Of a stretch of 64,000 nt of DNA, positions 27,765-36,605 are shown in pieces (position 1 is the first letter of the stretch; each line of letters starts with the position of its first letter). The stretch covers positions 1,623,498-1,687,497 of the forward strand of contig MSDW01000001.1 of NCBI GenBank assembly GCA_001914405.1, in the 5' to 3' direction. Source of the DNA: Candidatus Methanohalarchaeum thermophilum (GTDB lineage Archaea > Halobacteriota > Methanonatronarchaeia > Methanonatronarchaeales > Methanonatronarchaeaceae). Both the position numbers and the translations under genes were made by a program. The notes below the pieces were generated by a model. The model was not told where the DNA came from and made no database searches. It saw only the letters and a list, made by a program, of their open reading frames with translations.

Positions 27765-28005
27765 GTATTTGCGGAACCTGGAGCAGAAGGGGGAATCTGT
27801 GCCTCTACAACACCCTAGCGGTTAATTTCTTATCTTAATTAGTGGCCGAGAAAGGGCAAAAGAGAGGAAGTGGTAACTTAACGGCTTCAGTTGGTTGATG
27901 ATGTCAGTTAACTATCTCGGGAATTAATCCTCTTCGTGACCAATCTCTTTAGAAGAAGTAAGAAAAGGATTGGTAATCTGGTGTAGGTATCTTAAATTGG
28001 TTGAA
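27765..28005 (+). ncRNA. Possible structured RNA / degenerate element
   Basis: More GC-rich than its flanks. It contains CAGTTGGTTGATGATGTCAG at about 27893, which resembles the first hairpin of the 360-nt element family, and TTATCTTAATTAGTGG, which resembles the start of the palindromic box. A hairpin CCAATC...GATTGG can be drawn at about 27939-27976. The rest does not align with the six full copies. It may be a decayed element or an unrelated RNA. Low certainty. Confidence 0.3.
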
Positions 28006-28128
28006 AAAAGGAAGTTTGTTTTTTGTTCTCTAAGATTAAATTAAAGATAGTAATTGATTAATTTAAAAGTAGTAATGGTATTTTTTGTTGGTAAAAAATA
28101 AGTTGTTATTATTGGTTGGGTTATTAAA

Positions 28129-28614
28129 ATGAGTGATGAAAAATTATTTGCTCCGTGGAGAAGGGAGTATGTGAAGGAAGCTAAGGATGGCACGGATGGA
28201 TGTGTTTTCTGTGAGTTGCCTGAGGGAGATGATGATAAAGATAATCTAATTCTTTTTAGGGGTAATTTAAATTACTTAGTTCTAAATAAGTATCCTTATA
28301 ATCCTGGACATGCTATGGTAGTGCCTTTTGATCATGTTGGTGATTATACTCAATTAGATGAGGAGACTATTAAAGAGAGGTATAGTATAGAGAAAATGTA
28401 TATTGAGGCAGCTAGGTCGGTTTTTGATCCAGATGGATTTAATGTTGGAATGAATTTGGGGAGAACTGCAGGAGCAGGTGTGGACGATCATATCCATGTT
28501 CATTTGGTTCCTCGTTGGAATGGTGATAATAATTTTATGCCTGTGATATCAGATACTCGTGTTATATCGCAGAGCCTTAAGTCAGCTTATGAAGAATTAA
28601 ATAGGGAGCTTTGA
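28129..28614 (+). CDS. HIT-family nucleotide hydrolase/phosphorylase
   Basis: A 161-residue histidine-triad protein. The catalytic motif HIHVHLVPRW lies at about residues 122-131 and the N-terminal GCVFCELPEGDD provides the partial zinc/nucleotide site of the branch-II (Fhit/Ap4A phosphorylase-like) group. LNKYPYNPGHAMVVP is the classical substrate-binding segment. It probably acts on dinucleoside polyphosphates or nucleoside phosphoramidates; which one cannot be told. The C-terminal half is complete. Confidence 0.88.
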   Translation: MSDEKLFAPWRREYVKEAKDGTDGCVFCELPEGDDDKDNLILFRGNLNYLVLNKYPYNPGHAMVVPFDHVGDYTQLDEETIKERYSIEKMYIEAARSVFDPDGFNVGMNLGRTAGAGVDDHIHVHLVPRWNGDNNFMPVISDTRVISQSLKSAYEELNREL

Positions 28615-28746
28615 TTGTTTCTTTTATATAGTTAATGAGAGATTTAACTATTTTAGGTTTTTTTAGTTAAAGTTAAATTGTGAGGTGTATATTAGATGAA
28701 GGAAAACGAAGGTGTTATTAAATTAGGTTTGAGGAGGTTTTTATAG

Positions 28747-29394
28747 ATGTTAGCTGATTTTCATGTCCATTCGATTTATAGTGATGGGGAGTTAATTCCG
28801 TCGGAGATATTTAGAAGATATTCTGTTAGAGGGTATGATGCTGTTGCTGTAACGGAACATATTGATTTTTCGAATTACGAGGAGATTGAGAAAATAAAGG
28901 AATCAACTGAGAATTTTAATGGAATAGAAACTTTTGTTGGAGCTGAAATAACTCATGTTCCAGTTAATAGGATCGAAGAGATAATTGGAAGGGCTAAAGA
29001 TCATGGTGCAGAAGTTATAATAGTACATGGGGAAAGCCCAGTTGAGCCTGTTGAAGCGGGAACTAATTCTAGGGCTCTTGAATTAAGTGATGTGGATATT
29101 TTGGCTCACCCAGGGTTTGTAACTGAAGAGGAGGCTTATAAGGCCAAGGAGAATGATATTTATCTTGAGATCAGTGCAAGGTCAGGTCACTGTTATTGTA
29201 ATGGACATGTTGCTAAGGTTTCTAAGGAAACAGGTGCAAGTGTTTTAGTTAATAGTGATGCTCATGGGCCGAGGGATTTGCTTGATGAGGAGATGGAGAT
29301 GAAGATTGCAAGAGGTGCCGGGTTCTCAGAAAATAAGGCAAAGGAGATTGTAAATGAAAACACTGAGAGATTTATGAAGAGGTTAAAGAGATAA
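28747..29394 (+). CDS. PHP-domain phosphoesterase
   Basis: A 215-residue PHP-family protein. The metal-binding motifs are: FHVHSIYSDGE (HxH, about 5-7), AVTEHIDF (His), VGAEITH (Glu), IVHGESP (His), ILAHPGF (His) and VNSDAHGP (DxH). This is the small archaeal subgroup annotated as histidinol-phosphatase-like. With hisB, hisA and hisG in the same window a role in histidine synthesis (HisN/HolPase) is possible, but the gene is 27 kb away and the family includes other phosphatases. Confidence 0.82.
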   Translation: MLADFHVHSIYSDGELIPSEIFRRYSVRGYDAVAVTEHIDFSNYEEIEKIKESTENFNGIETFVGAEITHVPVNRIEEIIGRAKDHGAEVIIVHGESPVEPVEAGTNSRALELSDVDILAHPGFVTEEEAYKAKENDIYLEISARSGHCYCNGHVAKVSKETGASVLVNSDAHGPRDLLDEEMEMKIARGAGFSENKAKEIVNENTERFMKRLKR

Positions 29395-29465
29395 ACCATT
29401 TTTGGTTTTTTTGGTTATGTAATGAATTGTGGTATGTGGAGAAAAAATATAAATATAAAACATTA

Positions 29466-29527
29466 ATTTATCTATTCATCGGGGAAGACCCCCTCCTTTT
29501 TTTGATAGGTAGGGGATGACTCCGATG
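29466..29527 (+). repeat. Palindromic box, copy f
   Basis: Outer arms CATCGG / CCGATG, a change on both sides relative to the GGTTGA/TCAACC copies, so pairing is kept while sequence differs. Inside are GGAAGACCCC, a T-rich loop, GGTAGGGGATGAC. It lies 34 bp before structured element copy 4. Confidence 0.75.
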
Positions 29528-29561
29528 TTTTTTAAAATAAAAAAACTAATATTATGTTAAT

Positions 29562-29873
29562 GGCAGTTGGTTGGTTTGTCTGCCTTCAAACAAAAAGCAA
29601 TCCCATCTATAAAAAACTCTGGGTAAGCCTGAAACGGTTCTGGAGTAGGGTGTAGTGGTTGTGTGGAGCAACCGGAGTGAATAAGGGAACCAATGTGTAG
29701 CTAATATATGGGAACTGTTCCCTAAGTCCAGACTTCACTCGGAGCAATAGTTCCCTGTTGACGGTGTATATGAGATAAGCACCGTGGAAAACAAACTCCC
29801 TTTCGAGGATAAGGTCACAGGGAAGCCTCTCTCCTCACCGAACGGATGTGAGGTTAGGTAGGGGTCACTTCAC
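29562..29873 (+). mobile_element. Structured repeat element, copy 4
   Basis: The closest relative of copy 3, but about 45 bp shorter in the second hairpin region. It has GGCAGTTGGTTGGTTTGTCT, AAAAAGCAATCCCAT, GGTAAGCCTGAAAC, GGAGTAGGG, GTGAATAAGGGAACC, CCTAAGTCC, ACTTCACTC, GTTCCCTGTTGACGG, GGATAAGG, and the terminal hairpin ending GGGGTCACTTCAC. It ends 48 bp before the rps19e start, so it lies at or beside the promoter of the ribosomal superoperon. Confidence 0.83.
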
Positions 29874-29921
29874 TGATAAGTCTAATTGATATTTTTGGTA
29901 ATTAAAGCATGAGGTTAAATT

Positions 29922-30350
29922 ATGGCTACTGTAAATGATGTGCCTGCCGATAAATTAATTGAAGAAGTTTCAAAGGATCTTAAGGAGAATTTCGAGGAGA
30001 TTCAGGAACCGGAATGGTCAGATTATGTTAAAACAGCGAGTAACAAGGAGAGAGCTCCCGAACAAAGGGACTGGTGGTTTACGAGGACTGCTGCTTTACT
30101 GAGAAAGGTTTACTTAAAACAGCCTATCGGTGTTGGGAGACTAAGAAAGTACTACGGTGGTAAGGACAAAAGTGAATCAACGCCTGAGCACTTCCAAAAA
30201 GGATCAGGCTCGATAATTAGGACTTCCCTTCAACAGTTGGAAGAGGCTGGGTTGGTTACTAAGTCTCCTGAAGGAAGGAAGATTACTTCTGAAGGAAGAA
30301 GTTACTTAGATCAATCTTCAAGTAAGTTATATAATAAAGTTGTGGAGTAA
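29922..30350 (+). CDS. rps19e: 30S ribosomal protein S19e
   Basis: A 142-residue S19e. The N-terminus VNDVPADKLIEEVSKDLKE, WWFTRTAALLRKVYL, GVGRLRKYYGG and SIIRTSLQQLEEAGLV are typical. It leads the superoperon that continues through pdcd5, L39e, L31e, aIF6, L18a, ftsY and srp54. The ATG follows GAGGT-containing sequence. Confidence 0.95.
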   Translation: MATVNDVPADKLIEEVSKDLKENFEEIQEPEWSDYVKTASNKERAPEQRDWWFTRTAALLRKVYLKQPIGVGRLRKYYGGKDKSESTPEHFQKGSGSIIRTSLQQLEEAGLVTKSPEGRKITSEGRSYLDQSSSKLYNKVVE

Positions 30351-30372
30351 GACTAAATTGGGGTGTTTTTGA

Positions 30373-30702
30373 TTGAGTGAAGATGAATTAGATGATATTA
30401 GGAAAGAAAAATTAGAAGAATTAAAGAAAAAACAGCAGGATCAAGAAGAATTACAGAAGCAAAAGGAGAAACAGGAAGCTCAGAAGAAAAAAATGCTAAA
30501 ACAGGTGCTTACTCCAAAGGCAAGGGAAAGATTGTCTAATCTAAGAGTTGCTAGACCACAGTTCGTTGAATCTATTGAAAAACAACTAATTTTAATAGCT
30601 CAGAAGGGACAAGTAAATGGAAAGATTGACGATGATCAACTTAAGACAATTTTAAAGAAAGCACAAGGCAGTGGCAATGAGTTTAATATAAAAAGGAGGT
30701 AA
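30373..30702 (+). CDS. PDCD5-family DNA-binding protein
   Basis: A 109-residue protein of the TFAR19/PDCD5 family that follows rps19e in most euryarchaea. The first 45 residues are a highly charged helix rich in Lys, Glu and Gln. The compact core is [27 protein letters not shown], written here in two parts as [14 protein letters not shown] and [13 protein letters not shown], followed by [12 protein letters not shown]. The start is TTG at 30373. It binds nucleic acid in vitro in other archaea; the in-cell role is unclear. Confidence 0.92.
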   Translation: MSEDELDDIRKEKLEELKKKQQDQEELQKQKEKQEAQKKKMLKQVLTPKARERLSNLRVARPQFVESIEKQLILIAQKGQVNGKIDDDQLKTILKKAQGSGNEFNIKRR

Positions 30703-30707
30703 TCAAT

Positions 30708-30860
30708 ATGGGAAAAAAGACAAAAGGCAAAAAGAAAAGGCTAGCTAAGAAAACCAAGCAAAATCGAAGGGTACCAGCTTGGGTGATGATGAAGACGAAC
30801 AGAGAAGTTACCGATCACCCTAAAAGAAGAAATTGGAGAAGAGATGATTTAGACGAATAA
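30708..30860 (+). CDS. rpl39e: 50S ribosomal protein L39e
   Basis: A 50-residue very basic protein, translated by hand: [20 protein letters not shown], then [14 protein letters not shown], then [12 protein letters not shown]. The PAWVxxKTNR...HPKRRNWRR pattern is L39e. AAGGAGGT precedes the ATG by 7 nt. It lies in the exit tunnel of the large subunit. Confidence 0.96.
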   Translation: MGKKTKGKKKRLAKKTKQNRRVPAWVMMKTNREVTDHPKRRNWRRDDLDE

Positions 30861-30873
30861 TTGAGGTAGTTCT

Positions 30874-31131
30874 ATGGAAGAAAAAATACTAAAGATACCA
30901 TTAGGTAAAGTAAGAAAACATTCAAGGCATTCAAGAGCAAATAAAGCAGTTAAGGTAGCCAAGGAAGAATTATCAAAGCACCTAAAATTGGACAAAGATG
31001 ATATATATCTTGATCAGGGAATAAACGAAAAAATATGGGAAAATGGGATCCAAAATCCTCCATCAAAGATCAAAGTCAGGGCCATGAAGTTCGAGGACGG
31101 CGTTGCAGAAGTCGAGTTAGCTGAAGAGTAA
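30874..31131 (+). CDS. rpl31e: 50S ribosomal protein L31e
   Basis: An 85-residue L31e. Recognisable are IPLGKVRKHSRHSRANKAVK (residues 8-27) and IWENGIQNPPSKIKVRAMKF. It sits between L39e and aIF6 as in most archaea, with a TTGAGGTAG ribosome binding region. Confidence 0.95.
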   Translation: MEEKILKIPLGKVRKHSRHSRANKAVKVAKEELSKHLKLDKDDIYLDQGINEKIWENGIQNPPSKIKVRAMKFEDGVAEVELAEE

Positions 31132-31152
31132 AAAATCCGGAACGGATAAGAA

Positions 31153-31824
31153 ATGAATTTTCAGAGATTAGACTTATTTGGTACTCAGACAATAGGCGTT
31201 TATTTAAGCACATCAAATGAATACGCTTTAGTCCCTCATAACCTAGAAGAAAAAGAAATAAATGCAATTGAAGACACACTAGAGGTAAAAACAATAAAAA
31301 CTACAGTAGGGGAATCTAATCTATTAGGATCCCTCACAGAGATAAATTCAAACGGAATAATAGTTTCAGGTATAGCAACGGAAGACGAAATAGATACAAT
31401 AAAAGAGAACGGACTAAATTTCGGAGTAATTTCAGAGAAAATGAATACATCAGGTAACCTAGTTTTAGCTAATGATAAACTAGCTTTAACACACCCTGAT
31501 CTACCTAAAGAGGAACTAGAAAAAGTCGAAGATGTCTTAGATGTAGAGGTAATTAGAACATCAATTTCAGGAATTAAAACTGTTGGTTCAGCAGCTGTAA
31601 TAACTAACAAAGGAATACTACTTCATCCAATGGTAAGAGACGAAAAAATAACAGAGATATCAAATCAGTTAGGTATAAAAGCAGATGTAGGAACTGTAAA
31701 CTATGGTATGCCACTAATAGGATCTGGAATGGTAGCAAATGATAACGGTTTCTTGGTAGGAAGCAGAACCACAGGACCTGAGTTAGGTAGATTAGAAGAA
31801 ATATTATACAATGAGGAGGTTTAA
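31153..31824 (+). CDS. eif6: Translation initiation factor aIF6
   Basis: The ribosome anti-association factor, 223 residues in five pseudo-repeats that form a pentein ring. LFGTQTIGVYLSTSNEYALVP, shown as LFGTQTIGVYLSTSNE plus YALVP, opens the first unit. Repeated hydrophobic-Gly-xx-Ala patterns recur (VSGIATEDEI, VGSAAVITNKG, LIGSGMVANDNG). It binds the large subunit near L23/L14 and is released on maturation or stress. Confidence 0.95.
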   Translation: MNFQRLDLFGTQTIGVYLSTSNEYALVPHNLEEKEINAIEDTLEVKTIKTTVGESNLLGSLTEINSNGIIVSGIATEDEIDTIKENGLNFGVISEKMNTSGNLVLANDKLALTHPDLPKEELEKVEDVLDVEVIRTSISGIKTVGSAAVITNKGILLHPMVRDEKITEISNQLGIKADVGTVNYGMPLIGSGMVANDNGFLVGSRTTGPELGRLEEILYNEEV

Positions 31825-31826
31825 AA

Positions 31827-32015
31827 ATGAATTATGAGATAAAAGGAACATTTAATATGGGATTAAATAGAAATCAAAAATTCAAAAAAGAAGTTGAAGC
31901 CGAAAATGATGAATACGCTCGAGAAAAGATTTACTCGATCCTAGGAAGTAAACATGGTGTAAAAAGATCCAAAATACAAATCAATTCAATCGAAAAACTT
32001 GAAACAAATAAATAA
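31827..32015 (+). CDS. rpl18a: 50S ribosomal protein L18a (LX)
   Basis: A 62-residue LX-type protein: IKGTFNMGLNRNQKFKKEV at the start and SILGSKHGVKRSKIQI. It follows aIF6 by 2 nt with GAGGAGGT overlapping the aIF6 end, so it is coupled. In many euryarchaea prefoldin alpha comes next; here only 67 nt separate it from ftsY. Confidence 0.92.
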   Translation: MNYEIKGTFNMGLNRNQKFKKEVEAENDEYAREKIYSILGSKHGVKRSKIQINSIEKLETNK

Positions 32016-32082
32016 ACCTAGAAATAACACAGTTATAAGCCCTAAAGTAAGGTTCTAAACCTTGAACATCCATTTTTAAACT

Positions 32083-33105
32083 ATGTTTGATAACCTTAAA
32101 AAGAAAATAAATATATTTGAATCCAAAGTAAAAGAAAAAACCCAAGAAAAGGCCTCAGAAGAGAAAGAAGACAAAGAAAAGACACAGGAACAGAAACAGG
32201 AGCAAGAACAAGAGCAGGAAAGAGCTTCTCTAGGGCAAAAGGCAAAGAAATTTGTTACAGAGAGAAAGGTTTTCCTTGATGAGGATGATGTAGAGCCTTA
32301 TCTAGAGGAATTAAAGCTTTCATTATTGAAAAGTGATGTAGCTCTCGAAGTTTCAGAGAAGATCGTGGAAAAATTGGAAAGTAACTTAGTTGGAGAAGAG
32401 ATTAAGTGGAGAGAAAATAGTGAAAAATATGTAAAAAAGGCATTTAAAGAAGCATTAATTGATGTCTTTCCTAGTGAATTTAATTTCTTTGATTTTATTG
32501 AAGAAAAGGATAAACCAATAAATATTCTGTTCGTAGGAACTAATGGAGTCGGTAAAACTACGACAATCGCAAAAATTTCGAAGGCACTTGAAGAGAAAGG
32601 ATATTCTTCAGTTCTGGCAAATGGAGATACATTCAGAGCAGGAGCGATACAACAATTAGACAAACATGGGGAGAATATAGATAAAAAAGTAATAAAACAC
32701 GAAAAAGGAGGAGATCCAGCAGCAGTTATATACGATGCTGTAGAATACTCTGAAGCAAACAATGTAGATGTGGTTTTAGGGGATACTGCAGGTCGAATGC
32801 ATACTGATGTAAACCTCATGGATCAAATAAAAAAGATTAAAAGAGTAACCAAGCCAGATCTTATTGTGTTTGTAGATGAGGCCGTAGCAGGGTCAGATGC
32901 GGTTGAAAGAGCCAAGGAATTTGATGAAGCAGTGGATGTTGATGCGGTTATTTTATCTAAGATAGACGCAGATGTTAAAGGTGGAGCAGCAATTTCAATA
33001 TCCCATACGATAGAAAAACCAATAATCTTTGTGGGAACTGGACAAGGTTATGAAGATATTAAAGAGTTTAACACTGATTGGTTCGTAGGACAAATTTTAG
33101 AGTGA
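32083..33105 (+). CDS. ftsY: Signal recognition particle receptor FtsY
   Basis: SRP receptor GTPase, 340 residues. An N-terminal Lys/Glu/Gln-rich A region (about 1-55, coiled coil) replaces a membrane anchor. It is followed by the N domain (about 60-135) and the G domain with [10 protein letters not shown] (P-loop, about 156-165), NGDTFRAGA (I-box), DTAGRM (G3), SKID (G4) and GTGQGYEDI. It pairs with the SRP54 gene that starts 4 nt after its stop. Confidence 0.95.
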   Translation: MFDNLKKKINIFESKVKEKTQEKASEEKEDKEKTQEQKQEQEQEQERASLGQKAKKFVTERKVFLDEDDVEPYLEELKLSLLKSDVALEVSEKIVEKLESNLVGEEIKWRENSEKYVKKAFKEALIDVFPSEFNFFDFIEEKDKPINILFVGTNGVGKTTTIAKISKALEEKGYSSVLANGDTFRAGAIQQLDKHGENIDKKVIKHEKGGDPAAVIYDAVEYSEANNVDVVLGDTAGRMHTDVNLMDQIKKIKRVTKPDLIVFVDEAVAGSDAVERAKEFDEAVDVDAVILSKIDADVKGGAAISISHTIEKPIIFVGTGQGYEDIKEFNTDWFVGQILE

Positions 33106-33109
33106 AAAA

Positions 33110-34420
33110 ATGGTTTTAGATAAACTAGGTAGTTCTCTTAAAAATAGCGTAAGAAAGATAGTTAAAAAAGGAAGAATAGATAAAGAGACAGTTAACGAAT
33201 TAGCTACAGATATACAAAGGGCTTTGCTTAAATCAGATGTAGATGTAGAATTAGTTCAAGAACTAACTGATAAAATAAAAGATAGAGCACTTAACGAAGA
33301 ACCACCAAAAGGAGCTAGTTCTAGGGAACATGTAATTAGAATAGTATACGAAGAAATGCTAGAGATCGTAGGAGAAGAAACTGAAGTACCTATGGAAGAA
33401 CAGGACATAATGTTAGTAGGATTACAGGGATCAGGAAAAACTACGACAGCAGCAAAACTAGCGAATTATTTCCAAAAGAAGGGTCTAAAACCAGGTTTAA
33501 TCTGTGGAGATACATTTAGGCCAGGAGCTTACAATCAACTAAAAGAACTTTCACAGAGAATAGATTCAGTTTTTTATGGAGAAAAAGAATCAGAAGACGC
33601 AATTCAAGTCGTCAAAAATGGTTTAAACGAGCTTAAGGATTCAAAGGTTCGGATCGTGGATACTGCTGGTAGACATTCTTTAGAGTCAGATTTAATCGAT
33701 GAAATGGAGCAAATAAATGAAGTCGTAGAACCAGACAAAAAATTCCTCGTGATCGATGCATCAATTGGTAAAGGAGTTAAAGATCAAGCCAATTCCTTTA
33801 ATGAAGCAATTGGGATAGATGGAGTAATTATAACAAAACTTGACGGTACAGCCAAGGGAGGAGGAGCTCTAACTGCTGTTTCAGAAGCTGAAACAAACAT
33901 AGCTTTTTTAGGAACGGGTGAAAAGTTAAACGAGTTAGAAGAATTTGAACCTGATAGCTTTATTTCAAGATTGCTTGGAATGGGCGATATAGAGAAACTA
34001 GCTCAAAGAGCCGAAGAAAGACTCAGTGAAGAAGAGATGGACATGGAAAGTATGATGAAAGGAGACATCACTTTAAAAGATGTTTACAACCAATTAGAAT
34101 CGATAAATAAGTTAGGTCCTTTAAATCAAATAATGAGCATGATCCCTGGGGGCTTTAATTTACCAGATGATGCATTGGATGTTACTAAAGAGAAAATGCA
34201 GATCTATAAAATTATAATGGATTCCATGACGGAAGAAGAAATGAAGAACCCTCAAAAGATCAATAGCTCAAGGGTTGAAAGAATAGCAAAAGGCTCAGGA
34301 ACCACTAGAGAAAGCGTAAACGAACTACTAAAATACCATAAGATGATGAAAAAAGTAATGAAACAAATGAAAGGCGGCAGAACTCCAATGAAAAAAATGA
34401 TGAAGAAATTCATGGGATAA
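33110..34420 (+). CDS. srp54: Signal recognition particle 54 kDa protein
   Basis: SRP54 GTPase, 436 residues. The order is N domain, G domain with GLQGSGKTTTAAKLA (about 104-118), CGDTFRPGAY, DTAGRH and TKLDGTAKGGGAL, then a Met-rich M domain (about 300-436) that binds signal peptides and SRP RNA: MIPGGF, SSRVERIAKGSG. It works with FtsY upstream in membrane targeting. Confidence 0.96.
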   Translation: MVLDKLGSSLKNSVRKIVKKGRIDKETVNELATDIQRALLKSDVDVELVQELTDKIKDRALNEEPPKGASSREHVIRIVYEEMLEIVGEETEVPMEEQDIMLVGLQGSGKTTTAAKLANYFQKKGLKPGLICGDTFRPGAYNQLKELSQRIDSVFYGEKESEDAIQVVKNGLNELKDSKVRIVDTAGRHSLESDLIDEMEQINEVVEPDKKFLVIDASIGKGVKDQANSFNEAIGIDGVIITKLDGTAKGGGALTAVSEAETNIAFLGTGEKLNELEEFEPDSFISRLLGMGDIEKLAQRAEERLSEEEMDMESMMKGDITLKDVYNQLESINKLGPLNQIMSMIPGGFNLPDDALDVTKEKMQIYKIIMDSMTEEEMKNPQKINSSRVERIAKGSGTTRESVNELLKYHKMMKKVMKQMKGGRTPMKKMMKKFMG

Positions 34421-34503
34421 AGGATCAATCATCTTTTTCTTAGAAATAAGATTTTTTTTAGACAAGAAATAAGTACGATTAAATAAATTTTATTGGCTAA
34501 AAA

Positions 34504-35820
34504 ATGATTTTAGAAAAAGCTAAAGAATTAATTAAAGACAAAAACCTATGTAACAACTGCTTAGGCAGACAGTTCGCGATGCTAGGAACTGGATTAACAA
34601 ATAAAGGCAGAGGGAGTTCTTTAAAAAATTCAATACTACTAGAAGCAGATATGTCATTCAAAGAAACAGAAGAGGAAAAAGAACTAATAGATCTAGCTTT
34701 TTCTTACGATTTAGCCACTAAAACTTTAGAAAGAAGAAAGATAAAACAAAAGAAAGAAAATAAAAAAGAAAAAAACCCTTGTTATCTTTGTAAGGGACTT
34801 TTCAAGAACCTAGATTTTTATGCTGACCAAGCTATCAACAGATTAGAAAACCTAGAATTTAGTGATTTTTTAGTAGGAACCAAATTAACAACTGATTTAG
34901 CCCAAAGAGAAGAAGAACTACATATAGAACATGGCTCCAAATACTCCGAGAACATCAAATCCGAAATAAACAGAGAACTAGGGAAGATAATTTCCAAGAA
35001 AACTGGGAAAGAAGTTAATTTTGAAAAACCAGATGTAGTCGTAGTCTTAAACCTAGACACAGAGGACATAGAACTGGAAATAAACCCTCTTTATATATAC
35101 GGTAGATACATGAAGTACTCTAGAGAAATACCACAATGCGAGTGGAGATGCCCCGTATGCGAAGGAAAAGGGTGTATGAGATGCGATAACACCGGGTACT
35201 TATATGATCAATCCGTCGAAGAAATTATTTCAAAGCCCATATTAAAAACCACAAAGGGAAAAAAATCTGTTTTTCACGGTTCCGGAAGAGAAGATGTAGA
35301 TGTAAGGATGCTTGGAAATGGAAGACCATTTGTAATAGAGATAAAAGAACCAAAAAAAAGAGACCCAGATTTAAATAAACTAAAAAATGAAATCAATGAA
35401 AAAGATAATCCAGTTAAAGTAACAGATCTAAGATTCGTTGAAAAAGAAACCGTAGCAGATATAAAACAAGCAAGATCACCAAAAACTTATAAGGCCACAA
35501 TAAAGCTACCGGAAATAGAACTAAGAGAACTAAAAAAAGCCCTAGATCATTTAGAAGACATAGAAGTTGAACAAAAAACACCAAAAAGGATTTCGCGCAG
35601 ACCACAGAAAAATAGAAAAAGAAAGATATTCAATACAGATCTCGTTGAGATAAAGGACAACAAAGCGGAGATCGAAATTAAAGCTGAAGCAGGAACTTAC
35701 ATAAAAGAATTAATTCATGGTGACGAAGGAAATACTAAACCAAGTCTTAAAGATATTATAGGAAAAGAAATAAAATGCGAGAGATTAGATGTAATCAAAG
35801 TACATTATGACTTCAACTAA
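34504..35820 (+). CDS. pus10: tRNA pseudouridine synthase PUS10
   Basis: PUS10 makes pseudouridine 54/55 in archaeal tRNA. The 438-residue protein has an N-terminal zinc-binding/THUMP part (LCNNCLGRQF ... CYLCKGLF, about 14-105) and a catalytic part with YGRYMKYSREIPQ, then CPVCEGKGCMRC and HGSGREDVDVRMLGNGRPF, shown as HGSGREDVDVR and MLGNGRPF, carrying the catalytic Asp. AEAGTYIKELIHGDEG is the conserved C-terminal motif. The end of the gene is part of a small tandem duplication running into the 3' flank. Confidence 0.94.
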   Translation: MILEKAKELIKDKNLCNNCLGRQFAMLGTGLTNKGRGSSLKNSILLEADMSFKETEEEKELIDLAFSYDLATKTLERRKIKQKKENKKEKNPCYLCKGLFKNLDFYADQAINRLENLEFSDFLVGTKLTTDLAQREEELHIEHGSKYSENIKSEINRELGKIISKKTGKEVNFEKPDVVVVLNLDTEDIELEINPLYIYGRYMKYSREIPQCEWRCPVCEGKGCMRCDNTGYLYDQSVEEIISKPILKTTKGKKSVFHGSGREDVDVRMLGNGRPFVIEIKEPKKRDPDLNKLKNEINEKDNPVKVTDLRFVEKETVADIKQARSPKTYKATIKLPEIELRELKKALDHLEDIEVEQKTPKRISRRPQKNRKRKIFNTDLVEIKDNKAEIEIKAEAGTYIKELIHGDEGNTKPSLKDIIGKEIKCERLDVIKVHYDFN

Positions 35821-35875
35821 ATGAATAAATAAAAAAAGTACATTATGATTTTAATTAAATGCATAAATAATAAAT
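35802..35875 (+). repeat. Imperfect tandem duplication at the pus10 3' end
   Basis: A unit of about 37 bp beginning AAGTACATTATGACTTCAAC and running through the pus10 stop to ATGAATAAAT is followed by a second copy, AAGTACATTATGATTTTAAT ... ATGCATAAAT. The copies differ at several positions, so the duplication is not recent. The second copy is non-coding. Confidence 0.75.
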
Positions 35876-35918
35876 TGCTACATACCATATTAAAAAAACT
35901 AAATAAAGGTGATCAATA

Positions 35919-36218
35919 ATGTCCCCAAATTCACAAGGATCCCGTCGTGGAACAAGAAAGAAGTTAAAAAAAGACGAAAGAAAGAAAGGTTTATCATCTA
36001 TCACAGAATCGATAAGAGACTTTGATGTAGGACAAAGAGTCCATATAAAAATAGATTCAAGCGTACAAAAAGGAATGCCACATCCAAGGTTCCATGGTAA
36101 AACGGGCGAGGTCGTTGAGAAAAGAGGTAGAGGATACGTAGTTGAAGTATCGGATAAATCAACTAAAAAGAAGGTAACAATAAGACCAGAGCATTTGATT
36201 CCTCAGGAGAGTGAGTAA
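35919..36218 (+). CDS. rpl21e: 50S ribosomal protein L21e
   Basis: A 99-residue L21e: SQGSRRGTRKKLKK at the start, FDVGQRVHIKIDSSVQKGMP, HPRFHGKTGEVVEKRGRGYV. The stop overlaps the rpoF start by 8 nt. An AAAGGTGATC ribosome binding site precedes the ATG. Confidence 0.95.
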   Translation: MSPNSQGSRRGTRKKLKKDERKKGLSSITESIRDFDVGQRVHIKIDSSVQKGMPHPRFHGKTGEVVEKRGRGYVVEVSDKSTKKKVTIRPEHLIPQESE

Positions 36219-36573
36219 TATAATAGTTAAGGAAGTTAAAGAAGACGAACCAATACCAACAACACTAGCAGGTAAGATACTTAAAGAAGAAGGCCAAAGA
36301 AGAGAAGAAGAATTAGATGAAGAACTAGGGTACGCTCATAGAAGATCAATCGATCACACCGAGAAATTCACTAAAATAACCAACAAGAAAGCCGAAGAAT
36401 TATTTGAAGAACTAATAGAACATCCAAAAGTCACTGACGAATTAGCCGTTAAGATGATAGATCTATTACCCGAAGAAAAAAAGGAGATTAGAGCTCTTTA
36501 CTCGAAAGAGAGATTCGTATTAGATGAAGAAGGAATAGAAGAACTTTTAGAAATAATAAAAAACTACAGGTAG
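36211..36573 (+). CDS. rpoF: RNA polymerase subunit F (Rpb4)
   Basis: A 120-residue RpoF/Rpb4 that with RpoE forms the polymerase stalk. It has TTLAGKILKEE, HRRSIDHTEKFTKI and the C-terminal HRDC-like IDLLPEEKKEIRALYSKERF, with final ELLEIIKNYR. The start is GTG inside the last codons of rpl21e, so it is translationally coupled. Confidence 0.93.
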   Translation: MSNIIVKEVKEDEPIPTTLAGKILKEEGQRREEELDEELGYAHRRSIDHTEKFTKITNKKAEELFEELIEHPKVTDELAVKMIDLLPEEKKEIRALYSKERFVLDEEGIEELLEIIKNYR

Positions 36574-36605
36574 TCAATATTAAACCGAGGGTTGTGTGAG
36601 CCCTG

